From NCBI GenBank assembly GCA_028689675.1, contig JAQVCS010000003.1, forward strand, positions 104,847 through 168,846: a DNA stretch of 64,000 nt, in the 5' to 3' direction. Shown here in pieces: positions 51,228 to 59,328 of the stretch. The translations under genes were made by a program, and so were the position numbers. The stretch's first letter is position 1; each line of letters opens with the position of its first letter. The notes beneath the pieces are model-generated. The model was not told where the DNA came from. It did no database searches and saw nothing but the letters and a program-made list of their open reading frames with translations. The DNA is from Desulfovibrionaceae bacterium (GTDB lineage Bacteria > Desulfobacterota > Desulfovibrionia > Desulfovibrionales > Desulfovibrionaceae).

Positions 51228-51656
51228 CTATTTTTTCCCAGCAGGGGCTTTTTCTTCTTGACGACGAGCAACAACGCCCAGTTTTTCAATACCAGCGGCT
51301 CGTATACGTCCCATAATGTCCACCACAATGCCATAGGGCACGTTGGTGTCGGCCTGCAAAAAGAGGCCTTTGTTTTTTTCTGTCACAAGACGGGTCAAAT
51401 AGCCTTCCAGCTCGTCAATGCCTACCTTGTATTCGTCAAGGTAGATGGTGCCGTCTTCTTTCAGCGTCATAACCATGTGGTCTATTTCAGTGGGGAGCGA
51501 TTCCACCTGCTTGGTTTCGGGCAGGTCGACATCCAGCCCCTCGTTCATCATGGGCGTTGTGACCATAAAAATGATCAGCAAAACCAGCATAACGTCCACA
51601 AAGGGCGTTACGTTAATTTCGGCAACAAAGCCCTTTTTGCCAGCGTTGACTCCCAT
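51228..51656 (-). CDS. tolR: TolR/ExbD-type biopolymer transport protein
   Basis: A 142-aa protein with a single N-terminal membrane helix containing the proton-conducting Asp in VTPFVDVMLVLLIIFMVT, and a periplasmic domain ending in GIEKLGVVARR. ExbD/TolR proteins transduce the proton gradient together with TolQ to TolA. It starts three bases after tolQ. The C-terminal lysine tail is short. Context makes TolR more likely than ExbD. Confidence 0.95.
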   Translation of the reverse strand: MGVNAGKKGFVAEINVTPFVDVMLVLLIIFMVTTPMMNEGLDVDLPETKQVESLPTEIDHMVMTLKEDGTIYLDEYKVGIDELEGYLTRLVTEKNKGLFLQADTNVPYGIVVDIMGRIRAAGIEKLGVVARRQEEKAPAGKK

Positions 51657-51659
51657 GGT

Positions 51660-52352
51660 TTACTCCGTAGCGCCAAAGCGTTTAACGGGGCGCTGGGCAT
51701 TGAGTTCGCGCTGCACGCGGTTTAAAAATGCGCCAGCAAAGTTTACCAGCTTGGTGTCTACATCACCCATTTTGGCAAGAAAAATATTGTAGCCCACCGT
51801 AGCGGGAATAGCCACAGCAAGCCCCAGAGCCGTAGCAATAAGGGCTTCAGAAATGCCTGGGGCTACGGTGGCTATACTGGCCGATTTCATAAGGCCAATA
51901 GAGTGAAACGAGGTTAAAATGCCCCACACTGTACCAAACAGGCCAATAAAGGGGGCAGTGTTGGCCGTGGTGGCTAAAATAGATAAGGAGCTTTGCAGGC
52001 GCGAGGTTTCCGTGCCCACGCCCTGCCGCAAAGAACGGCGCACATTGTCAACCACAATGTCGGCATCATTGCCCGCGTCTTTTGAGCGGTTAAATTCCAA
52101 AACCCCTTGATGCGCCACATAGTATAGGGGTGAGCTTGGGTCTGTGCCCAAGGTTTGCACGGCCTCGCGCAAATCGCGAGCCTGCTCAAAACGCGTCAGC
52201 CCCTGCTCTGCCTTGGTTAGGGCTGCACCCAGCAAGAACCATTTTTGAATCATCATTGCCCAGCTCATGACGGACATAAGAACCAGCAGCGCCAGCACCA
52301 GCTGTGCCATCAGGCTGGAATGCAACACAATAGAAACGATATCAAACTCCAT
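51660..52352 (-). CDS. tolQ: TolQ/ExbB-type proton channel protein
   Basis: A 230-aa three-helix inner-membrane protein. TM1 is in VLHSSLMAQLVLALLVLMSV, and TM2-TM3 contain the core ANTAPFIGLFGTVWGILTSF and GISEALIATALGLAVAIPAT. It forms the pentameric stator around TolR. GGGGAG before the ATG at 52352 sets the start; the 105 upstream codons of the same frame are not coding. It is the first gene of tolQ-tolR-tolA-tolB-pal. Confidence 0.95.
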   Translation of the reverse strand: MEFDIVSIVLHSSLMAQLVLALLVLMSVMSWAMMIQKWFLLGAALTKAEQGLTRFEQARDLREAVQTLGTDPSSPLYYVAHQGVLEFNRSKDAGNDADIVVDNVRRSLRQGVGTETSRLQSSLSILATTANTAPFIGLFGTVWGILTSFHSIGLMKSASIATVAPGISEALIATALGLAVAIPATVGYNIFLAKMGDVDTKLVNFAGAFLNRVQRELNAQRPVKRFGATE

Positions 52353-52686
52353 GAACGACTCCCCGGAGGTATTTACTGTAGGCCCGCGCCATGCGGACGG
52401 CACAGCGAGCTTGCTACGGACGGCACATTTTTTCAAGTCTTTTCCGCAAAGTCGGGCGTAAAAGTATAGCCTTGCTGGTGCTTGCTGTTCTGCGGCGAAC
52501 TGATTATGCTGCCCAGCAGAAAGTTTTTTTAAGGCAAGTGCCATAGTTAGCATAATTTTGCAGGAAAAAAGCAGTATTGGCCTCTGGAGAGAAGGAATAT
52601 TTTTTTGAGAAAAGGTATGCACATACTGGAAGGGAATAAAGGCAGCACAAGGCAGGAACAATGGCACAGAGCTGTGCGGGTGCGCT
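52353..52686. other. Divergent gap between tolQ and the amidohydrolase gene
   Basis: These 334 bases must hold promoters for both directions. A minus-strand TATACT near 52463-52468 could be a -10 for tolQ but has no good -35. I see no other feature. Confidence 0.4.
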
Positions 52687-53484
52687 ATGATTATTGATAT
52701 TCACACCCATGCTTTTCATCCCAAAATAGCCGAGCGGGCTGTGGCGCACCTGAATGCTGCCTATAGCCTGACCTGTGCCTGCGCTGGCACGGCTGAGGAT
52801 TTGTTGCGCAGGGCTGGCCATGCAGGTATAGAGAAGGCTGTGGTTTTGTGTGCCGCTACCGAGGCCGCGCAGGTTATACCAGCCAATAAGTATGCCATAG
52901 GCTTGAACCGAGACTATGGGCAGCAGGGTTTGCTTGCCTTTGGCACATGGCACCCCGATTTTCCCGATTGGGAAGGGCAGCTGGATCGCCTGCGCGCAGC
53001 GGGCATTAAGGGCTTGAAGCTGCACCCCGATTTTCAGGGCTTTTGGCTGAATGACAGGCGTTTGCTCCCTTTTTTTGAGGCGGCACAGGACGATTTTGTC
53101 TTTGTTGTGCATGTGGGCGATGCCCGCCCCCCGCGCGAAAACCCTTCCTGCCCCTATAAAATGATGGAAATTATACGGCAATTTCCGCGCCTGCGCGTGG
53201 TGTGTGCCCACTTTGGGGGCTACCGCATGTGGGAACACAGCCTGAAGGCCTTGATAGGCAAGCCTGTGTGGATTGATACCTCAAGCACCAGCCCCTTTGT
53301 GCCGCCAGAAATGCTGCGCCTTATGCTGCGCCGCCACCCGCAGGAATATATTTTATTTGGCAGCGACTACCCCTTATATGACCCAGCCAAAGAACAAGAG
53401 CGCCTGCAAAGCATGGGGCGTTTAAGCGATACCACGCTGGAGCTTTACCAAAGCAATGCCGCAAAATTGCTGGAGCTGGGCTAG
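52687..53484 (+). CDS. Amidohydrolase-family TIM-barrel metal hydrolase/decarboxylase
   Basis: A 265-aa amidohydrolase_2-type protein. The first metal motif is MIIDIHTHAFHP (His6, His8), a mid-barrel metal Lys/His region is LKLHPDFQGF near residue 115, followed by FVVHVGD and VCAHFGG, and the last Asp lies in LFGSDYPLYDP near 225. Related proteins are ACMSD-like decarboxylases or lactone hydrolases; the substrate is not clear. No ribosome binding site is obvious and no pathway genes are beside it. The stop is followed by a copy of the dispersed repeat. Confidence 0.88.
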   Translation: MIIDIHTHAFHPKIAERAVAHLNAAYSLTCACAGTAEDLLRRAGHAGIEKAVVLCAATEAAQVIPANKYAIGLNRDYGQQGLLAFGTWHPDFPDWEGQLDRLRAAGIKGLKLHPDFQGFWLNDRRLLPFFEAAQDDFVFVVHVGDARPPRENPSCPYKMMEIIRQFPRLRVVCAHFGGYRMWEHSLKALIGKPVWIDTSSTSPFVPPEMLRLMLRRHPQEYILFGSDYPLYDPAKEQERLQSMGRLSDTTLELYQSNAAKLLELG

Positions 53485-53499
53485 GGCTTGCGAACACGA

Positions 53500-53580
53500 C
53501 TGTTTTTTACTTGCTGGCAAGGAAGACGAGCCTTTAGGCGGAGTGCTTTTGCTATACTCGGCTAGAATAAAAGCTGAACC
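53500..53580 (+). repeat. Dispersed ~95-nt intergenic repeat, copy B
   Basis: The block GCTGGCAAGGAAGACGAG followed by a GGAGTGC/ATACTC region and ATAAAAGCTGAA aligns with copies A (9377) and C (61179). This copy is shorter and more diverged in the middle. It lies between the amidohydrolase stop and the convergent small membrane protein. Confidence 0.65.
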
Positions 53581-53620
53581 CTGCCGCGGCCATCGGGAAG
53601 AAGAATGTAATCTACACACC

Positions 53621-53929
53621 CTAAAACAAAGAAGTATGCCCCAAATACGAAGCCACCTGCAAGGCCGCCACGGCCAGCAGGGTGACGCTGTTTAAAAATA
53701 AAGAAAAGCCATACTTTTGATTTTTTGCCCACCAAGTATAGGGCATATAGGCAAAGGCCGCGAGGGTAATAGTGCCCAAGTAAAACACCACAAAAGAACC
53801 CACAGCATTGATAATAGCGTCTTTGGGGCCTGTTGCCTGCAAAACCCCCAGTGAAAGCCAGCAAAAATAGCACAAAAGCACCAGAGCAATGCCCATGGCT
53901 GCGTTGGGGGAAGCGAGTAATCTAATCAT
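53621..53929 (-). CDS. Small polytopic membrane protein of unknown function
   Basis: A 102-aa protein with three hydrophobic segments: AMGIALVLLCYFCWLSLGVL, INAVGSFVVFYLGTITLAAF and FSLFLNSVTLLAVAALQVAS. It has no recognised family. Between TM2 and TM3 is a YMPYTWWAKNQKYG loop. GGAG lies nine bases before the ATG, which supports expression. It stands alone, convergent with the amidohydrolase and divergent from the SRP RNA. Confidence 0.65.
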   Translation of the reverse strand: MIRLLASPNAAMGIALVLLCYFCWLSLGVLQATGPKDAIINAVGSFVVFYLGTITLAAFAYMPYTWWAKNQKYGFSLFLNSVTLLAVAALQVASYLGHTSLF

Positions 53930-54174
53930 GCTTTATTCTCCATAAAAGCGTATGCCCAAAGCAGAAGCCTGCGCAGGGGGAAAGTGTGGAACCTGTTTTG
54001 CCTGTTATGGACAAAACGGAATGCACAAAACCACAAGCCTGTGCAGGCAAGGGCAAAAGCGCTGTGCGGTGTTTGCCTCTTTGCCATTGGTTGCAAGAAA
54101 GTGGGCAGGCAAGGGCTAAGGGCTTTTTTGTATATATCTTTGGCTTTGTTACGCGAAAGCCTTGCTTTTGTCCA

Positions 54175-54203
54175 TTGACAAGGCTGCTGAAGGCGGCTAT
54201 AGC
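54175..54203 (+). promoter_or_regulatory. Strong promoter of the SRP RNA gene
   Basis: A consensus -35 TTGACA (54175-54180) and TATAGC (54198-54203) are spaced by 17 bases, ending 19 bases before the first stem of the RNA. The 290-base region upstream to the 102-aa gene has no other feature I can support. Confidence 0.8.
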
Positions 54204-54221
54204 TAGGCAATCGTACCGACA

Positions 54222-54306
54222 AGGAGTCGGGCGGCGGCATCCTGCCAACCCCGTCAGGTTCGAAAGAAAGCAGCGGTAACAGTTCTTTGCTGGGTGTCCG
54301 ACTCCT
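54222..54306 (+). ncRNA. ffs: Signal recognition particle RNA (4.5S type)
   Basis: The terminal stem AGGAGTCGG/CCGACTCCT closes an ~85-nt hairpin. The distal helix 8 has the universally conserved GTCAGG and AAGCAGC elements in CCGTCAGGTTCGAAAGAAAG. The loop is GAAA, closed by TTC/GAA, a variant of the common CC-GGAA-GG. It is the small bacterial SRP RNA without an Alu domain and partners Ffh in co-translational targeting. A consensus promoter and a strong terminator flank it. Confidence 0.95.
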
Positions 54307-54311
54307 GAAAG

Positions 54312-54342
54312 CCGCGAGCATACTTTGTGCTCGCGGTTTTTT
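54312..54342 (+). terminator. SRP RNA terminator
   Basis: CCGCGAGCA pairs with TGCTCGCGG around a 7-nt loop, followed by TTTTTT, six bases after the RNA. Confidence 0.92.
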
Positions 54343-54480
54343 CTTACCCCTTCCTTGTTTTTTGCGTTCTTGAGCACGTTTGTTTTGCAATTGCTCTCAA
54401 GAGCTGGAGCAGATGCCCGCCACAAAGCCATATGCGCATTCTCTGTGCGCTGTTCAGTGCCGAAGTGAGAGCGTCTTTCA

Positions 54481-54504
54481 CCGTAACAGTATATACAGTT
54501 ACGG
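54481..54504. promoter_or_regulatory. Near-perfect 24-bp palindrome upstream of the membrane protein gene
   Basis: CCGTAAC-agtatataca-GTTACGG differs from perfect dyad symmetry at one base pair position on each side. A -10-like TATACA lies in its centre, so it is well placed as an operator for the gene at 54551. The half-site CGTAAC also occurs in the inverted repeat at 19774-19815. Confidence 0.4.
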
Positions 54505-54550
54505 TTACTATGCTGCTTGCAGCCTTTGCTGCTCAAAAGGATGTGTGCCT

Positions 54551-56509
54551 ATGCAAACAAAGCGTGCTGATATACGCCTTGATGCCTTGTGGTGCTGGCT
54601 GCTTATGGCGCTTGCCTTTGTTGTTTCTTTGTGGTGGTTTGTTTTGCCCCTGCTGCATGCTGGGGACGATGCTTTTTATCACATGCTGCGCATTGAAGCC
54701 CTGTATCAGCAGCTTAGCCACGGCCTGTGGCGCGAACCGCTGAACAGGCTGTTTTTTCAGGGCGCTGGCTATGCCTCTGCTACCTGCTATCCTGATATTT
54801 TTTTATACATTCCTGCGCTCTTGCGTTTTGGCGGTCTGGAAATTGCTCAATGCTTTAGCCTGTTTATTATGCTGTGCATGGGGGCATCGCTGCTCACAGC
54901 TTTTTGGGCGGGCAAAAGCATAACGGGCAGCTCTTTTATTGGGGCGGCAGTGGCCATCATTTATGCCTTATGCCAATATAAAATGGATTGCAGCTATGCC
55001 CGCGCGGCTTTGGGTGAAATTCAGGCTTTTGTTTTTTTGCCCCTTGTGGCGGCAGCCTTGCATGACCTTGCCTTTCGGCATTTTTCGCGCCCGTGGCTCA
55101 TGGTGTTGGCCTTTGGCGGGCTTATGCTCACGCATACACTTTCCTGCTTTGTGGCCGTGCTACTTTCTGCGCTGTTTTGCCTTATATTTGTGCGTCGGGT
55201 GTGGGCGCATGTGCCGCGCCTGTGCTTGATGGCTGGCCTAACGCTGGCTTTGACGGCTTTTTATTGGCTGCCCTGCATGGAATTGCTGCTGCGTATGGAT
55301 TTGCACGCCGCGCACCCGTGGACTTTTGCTTTTCAAAATGCCGTTGCCCCCACAGAAGTTTTTGCCAATGTGCTTTTGGGCGAGGGCAAGGCAGGGCTGG
55401 GCTGGGAACTGCCGCTGCTGTGCCTGCCTGTGCTGTGCATGCATGGCGGCGCGCTGCGGCGCATGGCATGGTTTTGCCTGATAGGTGCGCTGCTGCTGAC
55501 TGTTGCCGCCACCAGCCTTGTACCTTGGGAAAAGGCTGGCGTGCTGGGCGTGGTGCAATTTCCTTGGCGGCTCTATTCTTTTGCCTCGCTCTTGTATGCC
55601 CTAGCCGCGGCTTGTGGCTGGCAGGATGCCGTGCAGCGCTTTGCCAGCAAGGGGCAGGCATGGGCGGGGCTGGCCTTGGCTGCCCTAACGCTGGTTATGG
55701 TGGTGGCGGCTGTGCGCCATGCGCCGCTGATGGATAACCGTTATTTTGATTTGGGCAAGGATTATTTTGCCCAAGGTGCGGAAACTACCTATGTGGGCGG
55801 GGGGGAATGGCTGCCCTTCACGCTGGATTTGCCCCAGCTCAAGCTGGATTTGCGCGCCTGTGCCCGCGATGCCCGTTCTGCCCAATGCCCCCGTGCTGTG
55901 GATGATAGGCAAAACCCTGTGCCCTTGCTACGCTCTGCCGACGGCACAAGGCTTACCGTGGGGCTGAACGGGGCAACCCGCCGCTTTGTAGATGTGCCCC
56001 TTGTCTGGTATTATGGCTATACAGCGTTTTTTGTTCCTGCTGATAAAGCCTTTGCAGGCGAGGCCGCGCTTGCGGCTGCTATGCAGCAGGCTGTGCAGGC
56101 AGCTGTGCCCACAGGTGCGCAAGCCCTGCGGGTGACAGATAATGGCAAGGGTTTTTGCCGCGTGTGGCTTGAAGGGGCAGAGCAGGACAGTAAAAGTAGG
56201 GCTGTGAGTGCAGAAAATGCAGGGAATGCAGAAAAGGCTGCAAGTGCAAAAGGCACGGAGGGGGCAGCAAGCGCCGCCAGTGCAGAAAATATGGCGGGGG
56301 CAGAAATAACAGAAAATTCAGAAAGCACAGCAAGTGCACAAGCGACAAACCAGCCCGAAGCCTTGGGGCAGGCTGGGCTCTTGCTTGTGCAGTATGCTGG
56401 CACAAGGGTGCAATTTGGAGCTGGCTGGTTCAGTTTTGCGACGCTGGTGTTTGTTTGCTTAGGCTTGGCAAGGCGCCTGCTGAGGCGGCAGCCTGAGCTC
56501 AAGCCATAA
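54551..56509 (+). CDS. Large polytopic membrane protein, GT-C/YfhO-like fold
   Basis: A 652-aa inner-membrane protein with about ten hydrophobic segments in the first ~400 residues, preceded by a short cytoplasmic start. The first loop has HAGDDAFYHMLRIEALYQQL and FFQGAGYASATCYPDIFLYI, which resembles the acidic first loop of GT-C lipid-linked glycosyltransferases and YfhO-type proteins. The C-terminal periplasmic-type domain contains an Ala/Glu/Ser low-complexity stretch (~residues 548-605), then a last membrane helix and an Arg-rich end. AAAGGA precedes the ATG at 54551. Function unknown; glycan or lipid modification is inference. Confidence 0.75.
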   Translation: MQTKRADIRLDALWCWLLMALAFVVSLWWFVLPLLHAGDDAFYHMLRIEALYQQLSHGLWREPLNRLFFQGAGYASATCYPDIFLYIPALLRFGGLEIAQCFSLFIMLCMGASLLTAFWAGKSITGSSFIGAAVAIIYALCQYKMDCSYARAALGEIQAFVFLPLVAAALHDLAFRHFSRPWLMVLAFGGLMLTHTLSCFVAVLLSALFCLIFVRRVWAHVPRLCLMAGLTLALTAFYWLPCMELLLRMDLHAAHPWTFAFQNAVAPTEVFANVLLGEGKAGLGWELPLLCLPVLCMHGGALRRMAWFCLIGALLLTVAATSLVPWEKAGVLGVVQFPWRLYSFASLLYALAAACGWQDAVQRFASKGQAWAGLALAALTLVMVVAAVRHAPLMDNRYFDLGKDYFAQGAETTYVGGGEWLPFTLDLPQLKLDLRACARDARSAQCPRAVDDRQNPVPLLRSADGTRLTVGLNGATRRFVDVPLVWYYGYTAFFVPADKAFAGEAALAAAMQQAVQAAVPTGAQALRVTDNGKGFCRVWLEGAEQDSKSRAVSAENAGNAEKAASAKGTEGAASAASAENMAGAEITENSESTASAQATNQPEALGQAGLLLVQYAGTRVQFGAGWFSFATLVFVCLGLARRLLRRQPELKP

Positions 56510-56517
56510 TGCACAAT

Positions 56518-56554
56518 AAGGGTGCGCCTGCAAATACTGCCGCGCACCCTTTTT
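56518..56554 (+). terminator. Terminator of the GT-C-like gene
   Basis: AAGGGTGCGC and GCGCACCCTT form a perfect 10-bp stem around a 14-nt loop, followed by T residues. Confidence 0.88.
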
Positions 56555-56594
56555 ATATATCATGCCCCAAGGGCTGTTTCTAAGCAAAATAACC

Positions 56595-57311
56595 CTAGGC
56601 ATCTGGGCTGGAGGCTTCCCCGCCAGCGGCAAGGCGCACCAGTGTTTCTTCGTCCAGAATAATAATTTCGCGTTGTTTCACTTCGAGCACTTGCTGCTGC
56701 GCCATTTTGGAAAAAGCGCGGGAGAGTGTTTCCCTCGCTAGCCCCAGCATATTGGCCAGCACTTCACGCGACATATCAAGATGCACCTTGGGGCTGTCTG
56801 CATTATTTTTTTTGCGGTGCAGCAGATAGGCGGCAAGGCGTTGGCTGGCTTTGCTGCCATTGGCCTCGAGCTTACGGGTAAACATGCGCAGGCGGATGGA
56901 CAAAACCGCCAGCAAGTGCAGGGCAAGGTCGGCATTGCCGCGAATAAGGCGCACAATTTCAGGCCCAGAGATGTGCAGGCTGCGCGTTTTATCCACAGCA
57001 ACGGCACTGGCTGGGTAGGTGCTTTGCTGGAACACGGCTGACTCGCCAATAGAGCCGCCGGGCTTGACCAGATGCAGCACAATTTCTCGGCCATCGGTGG
57101 TGTGGTGCACCATTTTGACCAAGCCCATGGTGAGAATATGAAAGGAGCGGGCTTTGTCGCCTTCTTTTAAAATAATACTGCCGCGTGGGTGCTCACACAG
57201 CGAAACCACAGGGGCAAGGGCGTGCAGTTCTTCGGGGCTCAGGGTGGCAAACAGGGGGGTGTCGCGTAGCAATGCCTTTTTTTCTTCTAATGAGCAGGGC
57301 AATGTGGGCAT
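56595..57311 (-). CDS. Crp/Fnr-family transcriptional regulator
   Basis: A 238-aa regulator. The cyclic-nucleotide-binding-like jelly roll covers residues ~15-130 (LFATLSPEELHALAPVV and SIGESAVFQQSTYPASAVAV), then a long dimer helix and a winged HTH near 165-225 (REVLANMLGLARETLSRAFSKM). It lacks the N-terminal cysteine cluster of FNR. Among sulfate reducers such regulators include HcpR-like nitrosative-stress sensors, but I cannot assign this one. TGAGGAGC precedes the ATG. Inverted repeats lie in its upstream region and may be operators. Confidence 0.9.
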   Translation of the reverse strand: MPTLPCSLEEKKALLRDTPLFATLSPEELHALAPVVSLCEHPRGSIILKEGDKARSFHILTMGLVKMVHHTTDGREIVLHLVKPGGSIGESAVFQQSTYPASAVAVDKTRSLHISGPEIVRLIRGNADLALHLLAVLSIRLRMFTRKLEANGSKASQRLAAYLLHRKKNNADSPKVHLDMSREVLANMLGLARETLSRAFSKMAQQQVLEVKQREIIILDEETLVRLAAGGEASSPDA

Positions 57312-57354
57312 AAAAGCTCCTCAAAAGGTGGCACACTACAAAGAGCATAGTGAT

Positions 57355-57385
57355 CTGCCACCTGTAATAAACATGCAGGTGCCAG
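57355..57385. promoter_or_regulatory. Inverted repeat upstream of the Crp/Fnr gene
   Basis: CTGCCACCTG and CAGGTGCCAG form a 10-bp arm pair with one mismatch and an 11-nt spacer. A further GGTGGCAC occurs closer to the gene at about 57327. The spacing suits dimer binding sites; autoregulation is a guess. Confidence 0.3.
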
Positions 57386-57441
57386 ACGCAAAAGCCAGAA
57401 AAGACAAAGAGCCGTGGCTGAAAGACTGGGAACGGGGGGCT

Positions 57442-57678
57442 TTAACCACGTTCTCTGAGGGCTTCTGTAAGCACGGTGATGTCTTCGGGGCGGGCTTGCG
57501 CCTGTAGTTCTGGATTACCGCCAAAGCATTTAATTTTACCTTCTGCCAGTTCCATATATCCACAAGAAATAATATTTTTATAAGGCAGTTGATCACGCAT
57601 ATCGGCATGGTCAACGCGGCGGGGAAAAATAAAAGGTACAGGTTGTCCAGAAAAATCTTCCATAATAAGGTATTTCAT
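57442..57678 (-). CDS. Small protein of unknown function
   Basis: A 78-aa cytoplasmic protein that begins MKYLIMEDFSGQPVPFIFPR and ends with PEDITVLTEALRERG. It has a central CGYMELAEGKIKCFGG segment with two Cys. No family is recognised; the fold looks alpha/beta. AAAGGAAAC precedes the ATG. It lies 130 bases upstream of the Crp/Fnr gene and in the same direction. Codon use resembles the neighbours. Confidence 0.7.
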   Translation of the reverse strand: MKYLIMEDFSGQPVPFIFPRRVDHADMRDQLPYKNIISCGYMELAEGKIKCFGGNPELQAQARPEDITVLTEALRERG

Positions 57679-57765
57679 GGCTATGTTTCCTTTGGTCTAC
57701 AGGGCAAGATATAGGTTCATTCCCTAAAAAGTCTATAGCCTATAGCCTTTTTACTTAAAAAAGAA

Positions 57766-58800
57766 TTATTGTTTACGGTTACGCAAATAGTGCTGCACAG
57801 CGCGGTTGTGCTCTTGTAATGTTTTGCTGAACGTATGCCCGCCGCCATCGGTAATGGCAACAAAATAGAGAAAATCGTGCAATTCTGGCTTGAGTGCAGC
57901 GGCAATGCTGGCAAGCCCCGGTGAGCAAATAGGCCCTGGGGGCAAGCCTGTAATTTGATAAGTATTATAGGGGTTTGTGGCGTCATCTAAATTGCGGCGG
58001 CGCAAATTACCATTAAAGGTGGGGCCAAGGCCATAAATCACGGTGGGGTCGGCCTGCAAGGCCATATTGATGCGCAGTCTATTTTGGTACACGCCAGCAA
58101 CGCGAGGGCGCTCTTCGGCAATGGCTGTTTCCTTTTCCACAATGGAAGCAAGGCTGAGAATGCGCTTGAGCTCATCAGCAGCGGGCTTTTTGCCTTCTGG
58201 CCAGAGCTTGGCTGTTTTTGCCCAAAAGGTATCCAACAGCCGCCCCACCACCTTGCGGGCAGAATCCATATTCAGCACATCGGGCTTATGCAGCAAGTAG
58301 GTTTCGGGCATAAGAAAGCCCTCGGCATTGGCAAAAGGTATACCATAATGCCGCAGCAAGGCGGGGTCGTGCACAAGAACCTGAAAATTTGCCATGGAGA
58401 GGTAGCCAGCGTCTTCAAGCAATTTGCCTGTTTGCCACCACGTTAGGCCTTCACGAATGGTGATGCGTGAAAGCACGGGCTTGCCATAAATAAGCTGCTC
58501 CAGCACTTGCTCTGGCTTCCATGCGCGGTTTAGGGCAAAGCGCCCTGCCTGCAATTTATTATCTACCTTTTGATAGCGCGCCAGCCATACAAAATAGCGG
58601 GCATTGCTAATAATGCCCTGAGCCTCAAGGGCGGAGGCGGCCTTGTGCATGCTTTGCCCCGGCTGCACATCAAACAGGGTTTCTTCTGCCTCGCTTTGCG
58701 GCGGGGTGTTGAGAAAGTGCCATGTTTCAAAGGCCGCATAGCCACCAGCAGCCAGCACCAGCACGACAAGCAGCATCAGCAGGCGTAAAAAAAGTTTCAT
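57766..58800 (-). CDS. mltG: Endolytic murein transglycosylase MltG
   Basis: A 344-aa YceG-family lytic transglycosylase that cuts nascent glycan strands at the inner membrane. One N-terminal anchor (LFLRLLMLLVVLVLAAGGYA) is followed by a LysM-like region and the catalytic domain, with the active-site Glu in SLASIVEKETAIAEERP near residue 220. Length is typical. It overlaps ruvX by three bases (ATGA), so translation is coupled, and GGAGG lies before the ATG. An AT-rich hairpin near 57722-57750 could be the terminator. Confidence 0.95.
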   Translation of the reverse strand: MKLFLRLLMLLVVLVLAAGGYAAFETWHFLNTPPQSEAEETLFDVQPGQSMHKAASALEAQGIISNARYFVWLARYQKVDNKLQAGRFALNRAWKPEQVLEQLIYGKPVLSRITIREGLTWWQTGKLLEDAGYLSMANFQVLVHDPALLRHYGIPFANAEGFLMPETYLLHKPDVLNMDSARKVVGRLLDTFWAKTAKLWPEGKKPAADELKRILSLASIVEKETAIAEERPRVAGVYQNRLRINMALQADPTVIYGLGPTFNGNLRRRNLDDATNPYNTYQITGLPPGPICSPGLASIAAALKPELHDFLYFVAITDGGGHTFSKTLQEHNRAVQHYLRNRKQ

Positions 58801-59249
58801 GCTGGCAGCCTCCTGTGTTCTGGCAGGGCAAGAAAAGATTCTAAAATGCGCACAGCGGCTTGTTGGTCAAGCACGGCCTTGCGCTGCTTTGGGGCAAGCC
58901 CTGCGGCGGCAAGGTCGGCAGCGGCCTCTTCCGAGCTTAAAAATTCGGGCATAAAATAGAGGGGCAATGTGGGCTTATGCTCGTGCAGGCGGCGCTGTAA
59001 GCGGGCGGCAATGTTTTTTACCTGTCTTGTGGTCAGGCTTTCTGCGCCGTCTTTGTGCAGGGGCAGCCCCAGCACCACGGCCTGTGCCCCTTCTGCCAGC
59101 ACAGCATCAACCAGTGCTGCCAGCAGCGCCTTGCGTGAGCCCAAGCGCTCAAGCACCAGCGTTTTGCGGGGAAAGGCCATAATACCCTCGGGGTCGCTCA
59201 CCGCAAGGCCAGTGCGGGCAAGACCATAATCAATACAAAAGTATTTCAC
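58797..59249 (-). CDS. ruvX: Putative pre-16S rRNA nuclease / Holliday-junction resolvase-like YqgF
   Basis: A 150-aa RNase H-fold protein. The first metal-binding Asp is in FCIDYGLARTG, a second acidic residue in VLGLPLHKDG, and the third Asp near the C-terminus in KQRKAVLDQQAAVRIL. YqgF/RuvX homologues mature pre-16S rRNA. The start is either GTG at 59249 or TTG at 59255, and the GTG fits the family N-terminus better. It is directly coupled to mltG. In many genomes ruvX and mltG are neighbours. Confidence 0.93.
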   Translation of the reverse strand: MKYFCIDYGLARTGLAVSDPEGIMAFPRKTLVLERLGSRKALLAALVDAVLAEGAQAVVLGLPLHKDGAESLTTRQVKNIAARLQRRLHEHKPTLPLYFMPEFLSSEEAAADLAAAGLAPKQRKAVLDQQAAVRILESFLALPEHRRLPA

Positions 59250-59283
59250 AGGCAAAAGCTCTTGGTTGCGGGCTTGGAAAGGG

Positions 59284-59313
59284 AAAAAGGGCTGGCAAAG
59301 CTAGTGCCAGCCC
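59284..59313 (-). terminator. trpS terminator
   Basis: GGGCTGGCA pairs with TGCCAGCCC around a 7-nt loop, with five T residues on the minus strand, 16 bases after the trpS stop codon. Confidence 0.85.
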
Positions 59314-59328
59314 CTATGGCTTGTTGAT

